This document shows, piece by piece, positions 6,018-6,335 of a stretch of DNA of 6,335 nt. A program made the translations under genes and the position numbers. This stretch comes from Pirellulaceae bacterium (lineage in GTDB: Bacteria > Planctomycetota > Planctomycetia > Pirellulales > Pirellulaceae). Location of the stretch: positions 1 through 6,335 of the forward strand of contig JABDKS010000130.1 in the NCBI GenBank assembly GCA_013002105.1, in the 5' to 3' direction. The notes beneath the pieces are model-generated. The model ran no database searches, had not been told where the DNA came from, and saw only the letters and a program-made list of their open reading frames with translations. Every line of letters begins with the position of its first letter. Positions within the stretch are counted from its first letter, which is position 1.

Positions 6018-6335
6018 ATGAGACGATTTGAACGAACCCTGCAGAACCTCGCCCGGGTTGTTGGCTATGCCAACGCTGGTGATGCGACATGGATTGGCGG
6101 CAAAAATCGCAGTCGCAGTCGCGTCGGGGTGTTCGTTACCGCGATTACGGTCGTTTCGGCGCCAGTGATCGGTGGCGGATGCGCAATGCAGCGGCGCGCT
6201 GGCAAGCCAATCGCAGCGCAGCGTCATCAAAGCACTCAGGCCGTGTCAGATGACATCCACATTGCGATGCCGTCCGACCGATTTGCCACCGATGTCTTGA
6301 TGCCCAACGCACTACCGCCGCGCTCACAGATGCCA
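6018..6335 (+). CDS. N-terminus of an exported protein, possible lipoprotein (runs off right edge)
   Basis: From ATG at 6018 the frame is open for 106 codons to the window edge with no stop. The N-terminus is basic (MRRFER, then KNRSRSR at 29-35), followed by a hydrophobic stretch at 36-51 and GGGC at 52-55. That is the shape of a lipoprotein signal peptide with Cys55 as the lipidated residue, although Gly instead of Leu at the -3 position and the 35-residue basic region are atypical. After the Cys the sequence is polar and Pro/Ser-rich with no domain visible. An in-frame TTG at 6003 would add five residues; no good ribosome site is seen for either. Divergence from an HlyD-type gene makes an outer-membrane or TolC-like export partner plausible, but this is inference from position only. 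Confidence 0.6.
   Translation, partial: MRRFERTLQNLARVVGYANAGDATWIGGKNRSRSRVGVFVTAITVVSAPVIGGGCAMQRRAGKPIAAQRHQSTQAVSDDIHIAMPSDRFATDVLMPNALPPRSQMP

Overview
The window reads like accessory or housekeeping sequence from a planctomycete of the Rhodopirellula/Pirellulaceae type. The grounds are moderate GC (roughly mid-50s % by eye), frequent TTG/GTG starts, poorly developed Shine-Dalgarno sites, genes scattered on both strands with wide spacers, and protein families and styles familiar from that group. This assignment is inference; no rRNA or tRNA is present to confirm it.

Layout from left to right. (1) Bases 1-52, minus strand: the first 17 codons of a gene that runs off the left edge. (2) 53-388: a spacer with no gene I can support. 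(3) 389-1582, minus: a trypsin/V8-like serine peptidase with an intact His-Asp-Ser triad and an unusual Pro/Ser-rich N-terminal half. (4) 1583-1904: a divergent intergenic region with an operator-like inverted repeat. (5) 1905-3110, plus: a large (401 aa) adenylate-kinase-like P-loop NMP kinase with an unexplained C-terminal domain. (6) 3148-3240, plus: a possible 30-codon small ORF whose stop overlaps the next start. (7) 3237-3539, plus: a P-II signal-transduction protein that keeps the T-loop tyrosine and B-loop but lacks the usual C-loop. (8) 3560-3931, minus: a VOC/glyoxalase-fold protein convergent with P-II. (9) 3979-5652, minus: a membrane-fusion (HlyD-type) protein with an N-terminal cytoplasmic domain, one transmembrane helix, a short tandem repeat and a coiled-coil hairpin, resembling the domain order of Alg44. 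(10) 5653-6017: a second divergent intergenic region. (11) 6018 to the right edge, plus: the N-terminus of an exported, possibly lipoprotein-anchored protein.

Possible functional links. The kinase, small ORF and P-II gene lie in the same direction and may form a transcription unit that ends against the convergent VOC gene. The HlyD-like gene and the VOC gene are co-directional, 47 bp apart, and may be cotranscribed. The HlyD-like gene is divergent from the putative envelope lipoprotein gene, so both may serve one envelope export or exopolysaccharide function. I see no CRISPR array, insertion sequence, tRNA or phage gene. Nothing here is clearly a wholly new system; the most unusual objects are the HlyD-like fusion with its degenerate PilZ-like domain, the extended kinase, and the short P-II protein with its overlapping small ORF.
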